NCBI GenBank assembly: GCA_965602035.1 | Contig: OZ271919.1 | Location: forward strand, 2,852,001-2,916,000 | Direction of reading: 5' to 3' | DNA: 64,000 bases | Origin: Natronospirillum sp965602035 | GTDB lineage: Bacteria; Pseudomonadota; Gammaproteobacteria; Pseudomonadales; Natronospirillaceae | In this document: piece by piece, positions 1 to 7,733 of the stretch | Position numbering within the stretch: position 1 is the first letter of the stretch | Layout of the letters: every line of letters starts with the position of its first letter | Program-made: the position numbers and the translations under genes | Notes under the pieces: model-generated | What the model was told of the DNA's origin: nothing | Databases searched by the model: none | Seen by the model: the letters and a program-made list of their open reading frames with translations, nothing else

Positions 1-69
1 CGCATGGACGATATCCGGCGGCTGCATCGAACAACCATCATTGGCGAGCGCGCGTTCTATCGTCCCTGA
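1..69 (+). CDS. Possible 3' end of an upstream gene (partial)
   Basis: The first 69 bases read open in frame 1 and end at a TGA at 67-69, giving a 22-residue tail that ends in the residues ERAFYRP. It could be the C-terminus of a gene starting outside the window. It is too short to assign to a family, and there is no independent support that it is translated. Confidence 0.3.
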   Translation, partial: RMDDIRRLHRTTIIGERAFYRP

Positions 70-135
70 ACACGGTAACAAACGCGGGTGCCCGAACGTA
101 CAGGCGACAACAACGACAAGAGGACAGTACAGAGT

Positions 136-891
136 ATGAAACTGAAAAACCGTGTAGCGATTATCACCGGTGCCGGCCGCAACATCGGTGAAGCTACAGC
201 CCATCGGCTGGCCAGTGAAGGTGCCAACATAGCCGTTGTCGACCTGGACGGCCCGCGCGCCGAGACGGTGGCTGCTGACCTGGAGGCCAAAGGTGTATCG
301 GCCAGAGGTTTTGTCTGTGATGTTTCCGTGCCGCAGGATATCGAGAAAACGGTCGATGCCGTTCATTCGCATTTCGGGCGTATCGACATCCTGGTCAACA
401 ACGTGGCGATGTCTGACAACAAGAACATTCTCAACATTGACCTCGCCACCTGGCAGAAAACGATCGACATTACCCTGACCGCGCCCTTCTATTTCAGCAA
501 GTGCGTCGCTCACAAAATGGTCGACGATGGCACGCCCGGCAACATCGTAAACGTATCCTCTACCACCGGGTATGCCGCACGCGGCCGCGCTATCGCCTAC
601 GGTGCGGCCAAGGGTGGGGTGGTCAATCTGACGCGCTTTATGGCCGTGCAGCTCGCCGATTACAACATCCGGGTCAATAGCGTCGTGCCGAACAAGATCG
701 GTAGCCCGGTCGGGAAGGAGGAAGTCAACCCGGACCGTCCGGTGGTGAATCTGCGCCATCGTCATGGTGTGCCGGAAGACCTCGCCAATGCCATTGCGTT
801 CCTCGTGTCGGATGAATCCGATTTTATTGTCGGCACCGACCTGTTTGTCGATGGCGGCAATTCGATTGTGATGCCCGGAGGCAGCGGTTGA
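136..891 (+). CDS. SDR family NAD(P)-dependent oxidoreductase
   Basis: Classical short-chain dehydrogenase/reductase of about 251 residues, a normal family length. The N-terminal cofactor loop TGAGRNIGE lies at residues 11-19. An NNVA element stands in for the usual NNAG. The catalytic set is Ser142, Tyr155 and Lys159, with the expected 13-residue Ser-Tyr and 4-residue Tyr-Lys spacing. The C-terminal part carries the usual FLVSDES..VGT..VDGG signature. I start at the ATG at 136, preceded by AGAGGA, rather than at an in-frame ATG at 88, because the fold begins directly with MKLKNRVAIITG. It probably oxidises a hydroxyl or reduces a ketone in the cytoplasm. It leads a rightward series with a second dehydrogenase and a TctC binding protein, which suggests a catabolic role. 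The substrate cannot be told from sequence. Confidence 0.9.
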   Translation: MKLKNRVAIITGAGRNIGEATAHRLASEGANIAVVDLDGPRAETVAADLEAKGVSARGFVCDVSVPQDIEKTVDAVHSHFGRIDILVNNVAMSDNKNILNIDLATWQKTIDITLTAPFYFSKCVAHKMVDDGTPGNIVNVSSTTGYAARGRAIAYGAAKGGVVNLTRFMAVQLADYNIRVNSVVPNKIGSPVGKEEVNPDRPVVNLRHRHGVPEDLANAIAFLVSDESDFIVGTDLFVDGGNSIVMPGGSG

Positions 892-974
892 TTGGCTGAT
901 CGTCAGCCGGAATGAGCCCCGGGGCGCGATTAACCCCGGCACAATAACGACAAGAGTCAACATGGGAGCAAGTT

Positions 975-1838
975 ATGAAAGTGAGTCTTCTGGGTGTGGG
1001 CGATATGGGTATCGACATTGCCCGTCACGTCAAGAACGGTGGCTTCGACCTGATCGGATTCGACATCAACCCTGAGCGTATAGCGAAGGCAAAAGAAATT
1101 GATGTGCCGGCTACGGACGACGTGAAGAAGGCGGTGGCTGACGCGGATGTGCACCTGGTCATGGTGGCAACCGATGAGCAGTCGGAGACCGTCACCCGGC
1201 AGGTTACCGAGCATGGCAAGAAAGGCAGTGTTGTCGTCATCATGGCAACCAACCATCCGGATACGATGCGCTCGCTGGAAAAGGAGTGTGCTGAGGCCGG
1301 GTTCGAGTTTGTTGATGCGCCTGTGTGCTTTGGTCGACAGGGAGCGAGAAACGGGACGCTGGCGAGCCTGTGCGGTGGTAAATCAGAGGTGATCGACCGA
1401 ATCACGCCGGTACTCGACTGCTACAGCCGTAAAGTACACAAGGTCGGCCCTGTCGGCGCCGGTCAGCTCGGTAAAGCCTGTAACAACATGCTGCATTGGT
1501 CGTCCTGCATCGCCAATTACGAAGTGCTCTCACTGGCCAAGCGTTATGGCATCGATGCTCAGCGGATGCGCGAAACGCTGCTGGAGTGCCCGGGGCAGAA
1601 TGGCACACTGAAAGACTGGGATGACACCCGCTTCACCTGGCACGAGAAGGATATGGACCTGGTGCTGGATATGGCTCAGGCGAGTCAGCTTCCGCTGCCC
1701 TTTTACGGCCATGTGGACCAATTGATCAAGTTCTTCCATAAGGATCATGTATCCGCACTGCTTTATGGCGATGAGTGGCAGTACCTCGGCAAACCTCTCA
1801 AGCCACTGTCCGCAGAGGAAGGCGGCTTCGAGCAGTAA
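975..1838 (+). CDS. NAD-binding beta-hydroxyacid dehydrogenase (HIBADH family)
   Basis: A 287-residue protein with the N-terminal Rossmann motif GVGDMG (residues 7-12), the substrate-loop signature DAPVCFGRQGARNGTL and the GxGxxxKxxNN motif with catalytic Lys167. Together these define the 3-hydroxyisobutyrate/6-phosphogluconate-like family. It would oxidise a beta-hydroxy acid to the semialdehyde or keto acid with NAD(P), in the cytoplasm. GGGAGC precedes the start. A close paralogue lies at 61003-61863, with identical catalytic motifs and the same LLECPG..NGTL segment. Both copies sit near cupins, an EutA and TTT binding proteins, so this dehydrogenase looks like a core step of a duplicated catabolic module. 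The exact substrate is unknown. Confidence 0.9.
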   Translation: MKVSLLGVGDMGIDIARHVKNGGFDLIGFDINPERIAKAKEIDVPATDDVKKAVADADVHLVMVATDEQSETVTRQVTEHGKKGSVVVIMATNHPDTMRSLEKECAEAGFEFVDAPVCFGRQGARNGTLASLCGGKSEVIDRITPVLDCYSRKVHKVGPVGAGQLGKACNNMLHWSSCIANYEVLSLAKRYGIDAQRMRETLLECPGQNGTLKDWDDTRFTWHEKDMDLVLDMAQASQLPLPFYGHVDQLIKFFHKDHVSALLYGDEWQYLGKPLKPLSAEEGGFEQ

Positions 1839-1986
1839 TTTTTGAGTAAGGTCGGCCCTCCACAGGCTGGTTCTGAGCTATAGAAACAAGAGTTTACCGA
1901 GCAACACGAGGAGTCACTGAAGAGAAGAAAATCACCTGAACACAACAACAGCAAAAACCAAGAAGAAAACTATTGGAGATCAGAAA

Positions 1987-3009
1987 ATGACAATAACAAC
2001 GCGGTTACCACGTCGTATGACAGTAACTTCAATACTGCTTTCACTCTGTACTGCCGGGGCCCTGCTGACGTCGCAAGTTGCCGCTGTAGACTACGATTAT
2101 GATCCGGAATTCTCGTACGAGGGTGAAACGCTCACTGTGGTGATTCGCTCAAACCCGGGCGGCGGTTATGATTTCTGGGGCCGGCTGGTGGCACGCCACA
2201 TTGTTAACCACCTTCCCGGCAATCCGGACTCACAGGCTGTCAACAGACCCGGAGCCGGCGGCCTCATTGCCATGAACTACATGTACAACGAGGCGCCCAA
2301 AGACGGAACCGAGATCCTTATGGCCACGCGCGAGTTTGCCGTTGCCGATCGTATCAATGAAAACGGCGTCCGTTACGAGACTCTAGGCTACCCGATGCTT
2401 GGCAGTACCACGTCGGAAAGCCGTATCTGGTTGGTCGGTCCCGACAGCCCGTACGACTCTCTCTCCGACATTGCTGAGGCCGGCGAAGAAGTGATCTTTT
2501 CAGCGGCCGGTATCGGAGATGGTTCCTATCAGATGGTGGTGTTGCTGACGGAAGCGGGCTACCCCGTGCGTGTCGCCACAGGCTACGAGGGCACCGGTGC
2601 CCAGTTGCTGGCTGTGCTGCGTGGCGAAGTGACCGGATTTGCGGCAGCCTACCCTTCCCAGCGGCAACTTATCGCGGACGAGAACCTGAAAATTATCGCC
2701 AAGCTCGGCAGCCACCTGGACGGTGAAGTTGAAGACATCCGCGATATTTTCACGGGGGAATGGCAACAACTGGCAGAAGTACTGTCGGCACCGCTGGTCG
2801 CCAGCCGGCCGTTCCTGACCGCACCGGGTACACCGCCGGAGCGCGTGGAGATTCTGCAGAACGCATTCCGGAGCATGATGAATGACCCGGCGTTCATCGC
2901 CGAAGCTGAGCAGGCTGGGCAGAACGTGCTTTATACACCGCCGGAGGAAATGGAGCGTCTGTACCGTTCTGTACTGAACGCATCAGATGAGATCATGGAA
3001 CGCCTGTAA
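1987..3009 (+). CDS. tctC: TctC-type tripartite tricarboxylate transporter substrate-binding protein (subclass I)
   Basis: A 340-residue periplasmic binding protein of the TTT (Bug/TctC) family. The N-terminus is a signal peptide (basic RLPRRM, then a hydrophobic stretch, cleavage near residue 33). The mature part carries GGGYD near the start, LPGNP and NRPGAGG, the usual TctC ligand-loop signatures. It would capture an organic anion and hand it to a TctA/TctB permease. It has the TEIL-type segment after the ligand loop, like the TctC at 52918-53934 and unlike the FEPLFGNEQAQFD class elsewhere in the window. GGAGAT precedes the start. No tctAB genes are adjacent, so it must share a permease or be an orphan sensor or binding protein. 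Ligand unknown. Confidence 0.88.
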   Translation: MTITTRLPRRMTVTSILLSLCTAGALLTSQVAAVDYDYDPEFSYEGETLTVVIRSNPGGGYDFWGRLVARHIVNHLPGNPDSQAVNRPGAGGLIAMNYMYNEAPKDGTEILMATREFAVADRINENGVRYETLGYPMLGSTTSESRIWLVGPDSPYDSLSDIAEAGEEVIFSAAGIGDGSYQMVVLLTEAGYPVRVATGYEGTGAQLLAVLRGEVTGFAAAYPSQRQLIADENLKIIAKLGSHLDGEVEDIRDIFTGEWQQLAEVLSAPLVASRPFLTAPGTPPERVEILQNAFRSMMNDPAFIAEAEQAGQNVLYTPPEEMERLYRSVLNASDEIMERL

Positions 3010-3020
3010 GCAGGCAAGGC

Positions 3021-3052
3021 GTTGCCCGGAATGCTTTGGCTTTCCGGGCAAC
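3021..3052 (+). other. Intercistronic stem-loop
   Basis: A perfect 11-bp inverted repeat (3021-3031 with 3042-3052) and a 10-base loop lie between the TctC stop and the cupin start. No T-run follows, so it is not a classical terminator. It may stabilise or process the mRNA and set relative expression of the binding protein and the cupins. Confidence 0.5.
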
Positions 3053-3085
3053 CGGAAACAGCGTAATTGCGCAGAGGATACAGGA

Positions 3086-3640
3086 ATGACAGAAACAACA
3101 GCTGCCGCAGAAACCGGCGTAACCTGGGAGCGCTGGACCAAAAAGCGGACCTTCGTCCGAGCGCTGGAAGGCACCTACGGCAAACTCAAGCAGGAACTGT
3201 TCGACCAGCCCCGGGTATACCCGGCCCAGGACCTTCCCTGGAAAGGCGGTCCGGCGACCTATGGTAAAAAAGTCATCAACCCGCAGGCCTGCAAGGTCGC
3301 TCAGACCATAGAGACCCATATTGAGGTATTCTCGCCCAAGGGCTACGGCCAGAAGCACGGCCATATGAACAGCGCCGTATTTTTCATCCTGAAAGGCCGA
3401 GGCCATGATATTCACGACGGTCGGCGTATCGAATGGGATACCGGCGACGCCATGATCGTTGAAAACGGCTGTGTTCATCAGCACCTCGCCGACGACCCGG
3501 ATGATGAGACTATCTGCCTGGTCATGAAGGCGAAGCCGATGTTCCTGTTCATGCACCTGATCTTTCAGGAAGTGGTTGAATTCCCGCCGAAAGACCCAAT
3601 TCCGGGTCAGGAAAACTACCGGCCACCGAGCACGCTATAG
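3086..3640 (+). CDS. Small cupin-domain protein, type A
   Basis: A single-domain cupin of about 184 residues. The start at 3086 follows AGGA and excludes an upstream extension from 2987 that would overlap the previous gene. Cupin motif 1 reads KHGHMNSAVFF: the two metal-binding His are present but the usual Glu is replaced by Ser. Motif 2 reads ENGCVHQH, with two His. It is likely a metal-binding protein, either an oxygenase or isomerase, or a regulatory or inactive partner. It is homologous to the next gene (3827), which does have the Glu, and very close to 57121-57687, which also lacks it. The substitution is therefore conserved rather than decay. It lies between tctC and two further cupins, probably co-transcribed. 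Function unknown. Confidence 0.85.
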   Translation: MTETTAAAETGVTWERWTKKRTFVRALEGTYGKLKQELFDQPRVYPAQDLPWKGGPATYGKKVINPQACKVAQTIETHIEVFSPKGYGQKHGHMNSAVFFILKGRGHDIHDGRRIEWDTGDAMIVENGCVHQHLADDPDDETICLVMKAKPMFLFMHLIFQEVVEFPPKDPIPGQENYRPPSTL

Positions 3641-3702
3641 CCGAGAGAGCCCGTTCGACTCCGGCTGACTGACTTGACCGGGAGCGGCTTTGCTGAGAAT
3701 AT

Positions 3703-3727
3703 AGAACGCCGTTCCTTTATTAGAAAC
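3703..3727 (+). promoter_or_regulatory. Predicted operator, GGAAC/GTTCC type (site 1)
   Basis: AGAAC-GCC-GTTCC-TTTATTA-GAAAC matches the shared architecture GGAAC-N3-GTTCC-N7-GGAAC found at eight other intergenic sites in this window. It lies about 100 bp upstream of the cupin gene at 3827, so it would control the type B and type C cupins. The regulator is inferred to be the IclR protein encoded at 44356-45174. Confidence 0.6.
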
Positions 3728-3826
3728 AGTGAGCCGACGGGCTGCTCTCTCTGGCCTGTGAACACTCCATAATCACAACCATCAGAGTGACCGGCCTGCA
3801 CACCTAACCATCGGGAGCCTCAACCT

Positions 3827-4390
3827 ATGGGTGATGAATCCAAATACAGCACAAATATCGAAGATCATTATCACAGCAAGAAAGACCGGGTCTTCGTTCG
3901 TGGTATTCAGGGTGAATACAACCTGAACGAAGAACTGAAGCGTCTGCGTGCACAGCCCCGTGTTCGCAAGGGCAAGGAAATCAAGTTTGTTGATGGGCCT
4001 CAGGCATTCAGCAAACACTATGTCGAGCCGAAGGACAACATTACACAGACCTTTCACCTGCACCTCGAGGAATACGCCCCGGGTGCGGTGTCACAGAAAC
4101 ACGGCCACGTGAACGAAGCCGCCTTCTACATTCTTGATGGCAAGGGTTACGAAGTGCACGACAACATCCGTTACGACTGGGAAGCCGGGGATGTGGCCAT
4201 AGTGCACAACAACTGTGTGCACCAGCACCACAATGCGGATCCGCACAAGCCGGCCCGGGCATTGGTGATCAAGACCAAGCCCATGTACGTGTTCATGAAC
4301 ATGCTGTTCCAGAAAACCGTGATTCCACGCCCGACCGAGCCAACCGAACACGGCAAAGGCTTTGTTCCGCGCGAAGAAGGCGATAAATAA
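3827..4390 (+). CDS. Small cupin-domain protein, type B
   Basis: A 187-residue single-domain cupin. Motif 1 is KHGHVNEAAFYIL, with the complete His-x-His...Glu set. Motif 2 is HNNCVHQHHN, with the distal His. Metal (probably Fe or Mn) binding is therefore expected. Its N-terminal part (FVRGIQGEY, QPRVRKG) is recognisably related to the type A cupin just upstream, so A and B are diverged duplicates that could pair as a heteromer. GGGAGC precedes the start, and a predicted operator lies about 100 bp upstream. The following cupin starts 12 bp after its stop, which indicates one operon. No type B copy exists in the paralogous cluster near 57 kb. A dioxygenase or isomerase role is possible but not shown. 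Confidence 0.85.
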   Translation: MGDESKYSTNIEDHYHSKKDRVFVRGIQGEYNLNEELKRLRAQPRVRKGKEIKFVDGPQAFSKHYVEPKDNITQTFHLHLEEYAPGAVSQKHGHVNEAAFYILDGKGYEVHDNIRYDWEAGDVAIVHNNCVHQHHNADPHKPARALVIKTKPMYVFMNMLFQKTVIPRPTEPTEHGKGFVPREEGDK

Positions 4391-4402
4391 GAGGAAGTTA
4401 TT

Positions 4403-4993
4403 ATGTCATGGGATGAATTCAAAGTCTGGTCACAGGGCGCGCTGTCACAGCCGCTGTATCAGCACCTGCTTGACGACGCAACGGAGAAGCCGACGCGGGA
4501 TCAGGAACGCAAGAAGATTGTCAAACCCAATGAAATGCCGTGGGAGATGTCCCGCCAGGGTTTGCTGAAGCATTTGATCAACGAAGAAATGAACACGCGC
4601 ATGGAGACGGTGGATGTCTACATGCAGATCATTCCGAAGGGCAGCCGGTCCGGCAAGCACCGTCATCTGGCGGAAGAGTGTCTCTACGTGCTGGAAGGCG
4701 AAGGCTACGACCTGCACCAGGACTGTGACGTGGAAATCACGGATGAGTATTTCTGGAAGCCGCAGGACGAAGTGCAGAAGTTTGAGTGGGAAGCGGGCGA
4801 TATTATCTACATTCCGCCGAACACGATTCACCAGCACTTCAATGCCAACCCGGACAAGCCGGTGCGGCTGATTTCAGCCATCAATCGCATCTACAAGTAC
4901 TGCGGGTTGAATGATCTCGAGCAGATCGAGGATGCGCCTGAGTACGATCCGTCGGTTGAGCTCAACAGCGAGACCATTAAGCGGTACCTGTAA
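4403..4993 (+). CDS. Small cupin-domain protein, type C
   Basis: A 196-residue cupin. Motif 1 is KHRHLAEECLYVLEGEG, with two His and a Glu. After an acidic insertion (EITDEYFWKPQDE), motif 2 is PPNTIHQHFN. The N-terminal third is helical with no clear domain. It is translated from GAGGAAG 12 bp after the type B cupin, so the two are co-expressed. A paralogue at 56476-57063 shares the distinctive ERKxxVKxxEMPxE and LLKHLINE.MNT elements. It is likely a metal enzyme acting on a small organic acid. Substrate and chemistry are unknown. Confidence 0.85.
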   Translation: MSWDEFKVWSQGALSQPLYQHLLDDATEKPTRDQERKKIVKPNEMPWEMSRQGLLKHLINEEMNTRMETVDVYMQIIPKGSRSGKHRHLAEECLYVLEGEGYDLHQDCDVEITDEYFWKPQDEVQKFEWEAGDIIYIPPNTIHQHFNANPDKPVRLISAINRIYKYCGLNDLEQIEDAPEYDPSVELNSETIKRYL

Positions 4994-5061
4994 CAGAGGC
5001 CCTCAAAGCTATTCTGGTCTGGTAACTAGCCTCTGTCCGTACAGCCGGTGCCGGGCACTCC

Positions 5062-5402
5062 AGCCGGGGAGCTTCGAAAACAGGACGTTTATAGTGTCAC
5101 GATGGGGTCATTCCCTAGTCTTCTGCGCGGGACTGAGGCTTCTGGGCAAGGCGCAAACCCGCAGATGTGGTGGTGCCACATCAAGGGGTTGCAACAAAGC
5201 TCAGAAGTGTCAGGTGCGCGCCCGTCGGGAGCTATTGATAGCATCGATAGCTGCGTTGCGCTGTTTCGATTTGGCCCCACCAAACCTTCAACATCGCGCC
5301 TTGTTCTCAATGCTATCAATGGCTCAGCAGACTAGGGAATGACCCCATCGTGACACTTGTCAGGGCTACAGGGATGTATTTACGCCCGGTCCCCGGATGG
5401 AA
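5062..5402. repeat. Dispersed intergenic repeat, copy 1, interrupted by a MITE-like element
   Basis: The left half (5062-5092, with GAAAACAGGACGTTT) and the right half (5358-5402, with CAGGGCTACAGGGATGTATTT) together match uninterrupted copies at 16401-16475 and 36263-36345. The middle is replaced by the inverted-repeat element at 5093-5357. The gap from 4994 to 5440 holds nothing else that I can support as coding. Confidence 0.7.
5093..5357. mobile_element. MITE-like element with perfect 28-bp terminal inverted repeats
   Basis: Positions 5093-5120 and 5330-5357 are perfect reverse complements over 28 bases, and the match continues imperfectly inward (6 of the next 8). The 265-bp body holds no convincing gene. 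It contains a 7-bp hairpin at 5164-5182 and a near-perfect 23-base palindrome at 5230-5252. It interrupts a dispersed repeat, which gives a view of the empty site. No clear target duplication is seen. Its size and ends fit a non-autonomous element mobilised in trans. No second copy was noticed in this window. Confidence 0.65.
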
Positions 5403-5440
5403 TGCCCGGCACCTGCCGGGCAATGTATAGGAGCGTACTG

Positions 5441-6577
5441 TCAGTCCCGGATATCCTGCATCAGCCATTCCGAGGGAATTTCCCGACCCTTGCCGGCCTT
5501 GACCGCCTGTTCGTAAACCCAGCCACCGACCGATGAAAACTGCAGCCCCTGATTACCGACATTGCGGTAGAAGGTGATCTCGGTGCGGCTGGTCCGCCCC
5601 AGCGCTTTACCCGTCACCAGGTCCGCGAATTCCGGCTTGTCGCCACCTTTCCCACGGTCATTGAATTCCGGGCTGTCGCCGCCGAACCCCGGCTGTTTGT
5701 TCTTCTCGGGGATGATGGCCATCTGCTCATCCGTGCCTCCAATGTAGGCAGCCGGGCTGAACCCGCGCTCCGCCTGGAAACGCTTGGTCTGTTTCATCTG
5801 CAGTCCGGCGGTTCCCTGACGCACGACCACATCAAAGCAATCTGCCGTGTCGTCGCCGATTTCGCGGCGGCTGAGGTTGGTGACGTGCATGCCCGGCTCC
5901 AGCCATTCGGGCTTAATGACCGGCGTCATGCTGGTCGTACAGGTCGACAGAATATCAGCGCCGCGTGCAACCTCTCTCGGGTCATCCAGTGCAATCACCT
6001 CAATGCCCAGTTTCTCGGACATTTCTTTCGCATAGGCTTCGCGGTTTGCCCGGTTGGGGCTATAGACCTTGCATTGCCTGATTGGTCGCACCGCACAGAA
6101 TGCCTGCAGATACGTCCGGGCCATGCCGCCGGAGCCATACATACCGACTACCTCCGCGTCGTCACGGGCGAGGTACTTGGTGCCGATGCCGGCACCACCG
6201 CCTACGCGCATGTGCTGCAATATACCGTCGTTGATAAAGGCAAGCGGCTCGGCATTACGCGTGCTCAGCAGGAAAATGAGGCCCATGTAATTGCCCGGTT
6301 CACGGCAGTACTTCTCTTCGGTCCAGTTGCCATCCGGTGATTTGGGCCAGGTAATGATGTCGGATTTCATCCGTATCGCGAAATAGGCATCATTGGCGCC
6401 TTCCATTGACCCCCAGCGGTAGTAGCCATCGGGGCGGCCGCACGGCATATACATGTCGATACGGGGGCGGTGAATGGCGCCGCCATCCGGAATCTGCCGA
6501 AAAGCGGCCTCCTGAACACGGATACAATCTTCCATGGTCAGCAGTGCACTGACGTCATCATTGTTGATTATCAGCAT
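5441..6577 (-). CDS. Ornithine cyclodeaminase / mu-crystallin family protein (copy 1)
   Basis: About 378 residues from the ATG at 6577, which follows GGAG. An upstream in-frame start at 6616 would run into a terminator and is rejected. The Rossmann loop GMYGSGGMARTYLQ and the family element TCTTSMTPVI place it in the OCD/mu-crystallin family. Members include ornithine cyclodeaminase, ketimine reductases and NAD-dependent amino or imino acid dehydrogenases. It is paralogous to 7734-8807. Both are placed immediately after a tctC gene on the same strand, a tandem duplication of a tctC-OCD pair. An extended C-terminal region (after GFGGDSPEF) makes it longer than typical members. Substrate unknown; probably a cytoplasmic reductase or deaminase for an imported compound. 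Confidence 0.85.
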   Translation of the reverse strand: MLIINNDDVSALLTMEDCIRVQEAAFRQIPDGGAIHRPRIDMYMPCGRPDGYYRWGSMEGANDAYFAIRMKSDIITWPKSPDGNWTEEKYCREPGNYMGLIFLLSTRNAEPLAFINDGILQHMRVGGGAGIGTKYLARDDAEVVGMYGSGGMARTYLQAFCAVRPIRQCKVYSPNRANREAYAKEMSEKLGIEVIALDDPREVARGADILSTCTTSMTPVIKPEWLEPGMHVTNLSRREIGDDTADCFDVVVRQGTAGLQMKQTKRFQAERGFSPAAYIGGTDEQMAIIPEKNKQPGFGGDSPEFNDRGKGGDKPEFADLVTGKALGRTSRTEITFYRNVGNQGLQFSSVGGWVYEQAVKAGKGREIPSEWLMQDIRD

Positions 6578-6587
6578 GGCTGTCTCC

Positions 6588-6620
6588 AAAAAAAAAGCGG
6601 GTGCAAGCACCCGCAAAAAA
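6588..6620 (-). terminator. Rho-independent terminator or attenuator between tctC and OCD
   Basis: A perfect 8-bp inverted repeat at 6597-6614 (GCGGGTGC and its complement) is followed on the minus strand by nine T (6588-6596). The Shine-Dalgarno of the next gene lies directly after the T-run. It would end transcription after tctC, or let only part of it pass into the OCD gene. The opposite flank carries six A, so it may work in both directions. Confidence 0.75.
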
Positions 6621-6651
6621 CACCGACGTTGAAACGTGCTTCGGTAAGGCG

Positions 6652-7674
6652 TCAGTTCATCGCATTGGAAACCTGTTCGACGACTGACTGAGGTGATCCG
6701 TAAACGTCAGAATAGAAAGCGCGCATCTGTTCCGGAGAGGCGTAACCAATAGACAGGCCCTGGTTTTCCGCATCCTGAAGGAACTCGGGATCTTCAGTGG
6801 TGGCTCTGACTGCCGCCACGATTGCCTCAAGCCGCTCCTGAGGGATGCCCGGAGGGCCCACAATCGGACGACCCATAACGAGGCGCGCACCCAGCAGGTT
6901 AGCCGCCTGGCGCAGCTCGGTATTGTCACCGGCCAGCTCGGTCAGCAGCGGTACGTCCGGAATCAGCGGGTGACGTTCAGCCGCCAGTTGGTACAGGAAG
7001 TTGATTTCACTGTCTTCTTCCAGCCAGCCGGGTGTGGAAGCCTGCAGCGAGCTCAGGAAGCGGCTGCCCAGCCCGTCGACTTCGCCACGCTCCATGGCCA
7101 GAACAATCTCGTTGCTGCCGGAATAGCCGCTGACGACATTGATGTTCACACCGAACAGTTCCGCAATGACACGCGGGATGGTGTTGGTATTGGAGCCGGC
7201 ACCGGTTGAGCCGACGGTGATGGATTCATCATAGAGCTGTTCAAACCGTTCGACACCGGAGCGCTCATGAACGACACCGACGGTCACGGCCAGATCCAGA
7301 TTGCCGATCAGCTCCATTTCATCAATATCAAACTGAGCCTGTTCGTTGCCGAACAGAGGCTCGAATGGCATGCCGGAATTCACCATGCCGATAACCGTGC
7401 CGTCGTTGCGCGTGGTGTTGGCCAACTGGTTCATCAGAACCAGTGAACCGGCGCCGGGCACATTTCGAACGATCACATCCGGGTTCCCCGGCAGGTGTTT
7501 ACCGATATGCCGTGACAGCGTGCGGGTGTACGCATCATAGCCACCGCCGGCACCGTAACCGACATGAATTTCGAAGGTGCGTGAACCGAAGAACTCCTCA
7601 AGGGATTCCTGTGCGACCGCTGCCGTAGCGCAAAGCCCCATAGCGAGGCCGGCCGCGAGATGTCTCATTTTCAT
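6652..7674 (-). CDS. tctC: TctC-type TTT substrate-binding protein (subclass II)
   Basis: A 340-residue periplasmic binding protein with a signal peptide (MKMRHLAAGLAMGLCATAAVAQ). Family signatures are GGGYD, LPGNPDV, RNVPGAGSL, and the FEPLFGNEQAQFD segment that it shares with the TctC proteins at 8874 and 62823. It would bind an organic anion in the periplasm for a TctAB permease. It lies 60 bp after OCD copy 2 on the same strand and is followed by a terminator and OCD copy 1. No permease genes are adjacent. The start could also be the third codon. Ligand unknown. Confidence 0.88.
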   Translation of the reverse strand: MKMRHLAAGLAMGLCATAAVAQESLEEFFGSRTFEIHVGYGAGGGYDAYTRTLSRHIGKHLPGNPDVIVRNVPGAGSLVLMNQLANTTRNDGTVIGMVNSGMPFEPLFGNEQAQFDIDEMELIGNLDLAVTVGVVHERSGVERFEQLYDESITVGSTGAGSNTNTIPRVIAELFGVNINVVSGYSGSNEIVLAMERGEVDGLGSRFLSSLQASTPGWLEEDSEINFLYQLAAERHPLIPDVPLLTELAGDNTELRQAANLLGARLVMGRPIVGPPGIPQERLEAIVAAVRATTEDPEFLQDAENQGLSIGYASPEQMRAFYSDVYGSPQSVVEQVSNAMN

Positions 7675-7733
7675 AGTGGGTCTCTCTCTTGTTGTGGCTT
7701 GTTGTTACGTCCGTTTTCAGAATGCTGCAACCC

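Noticed and set aside
54..79. Possible tenth operator upstream of the SDR gene (GTTCT...TGAAC-ACG-GTAAC)
   Set aside because: Spacing is 8 rather than 7 bases and it overlaps the possible coding tail at 1-69; too weak to list.
1890..1918. Operator-like sequence upstream of tctC at 1987 (GTTCT-GAGCTAT-AGAAA...)
   Set aside because: Only one half-site pair is recognisable and the third does not fit the spacing; kept as a candidate only.
4911..5342. Open frames of 143, 95 and 76 residues across 4911-5342
   Set aside because: They run through the inverted-repeat element and the dispersed repeat, with no Shine-Dalgarno and low-complexity, Ser/Arg-rich composition. They are chance frames.
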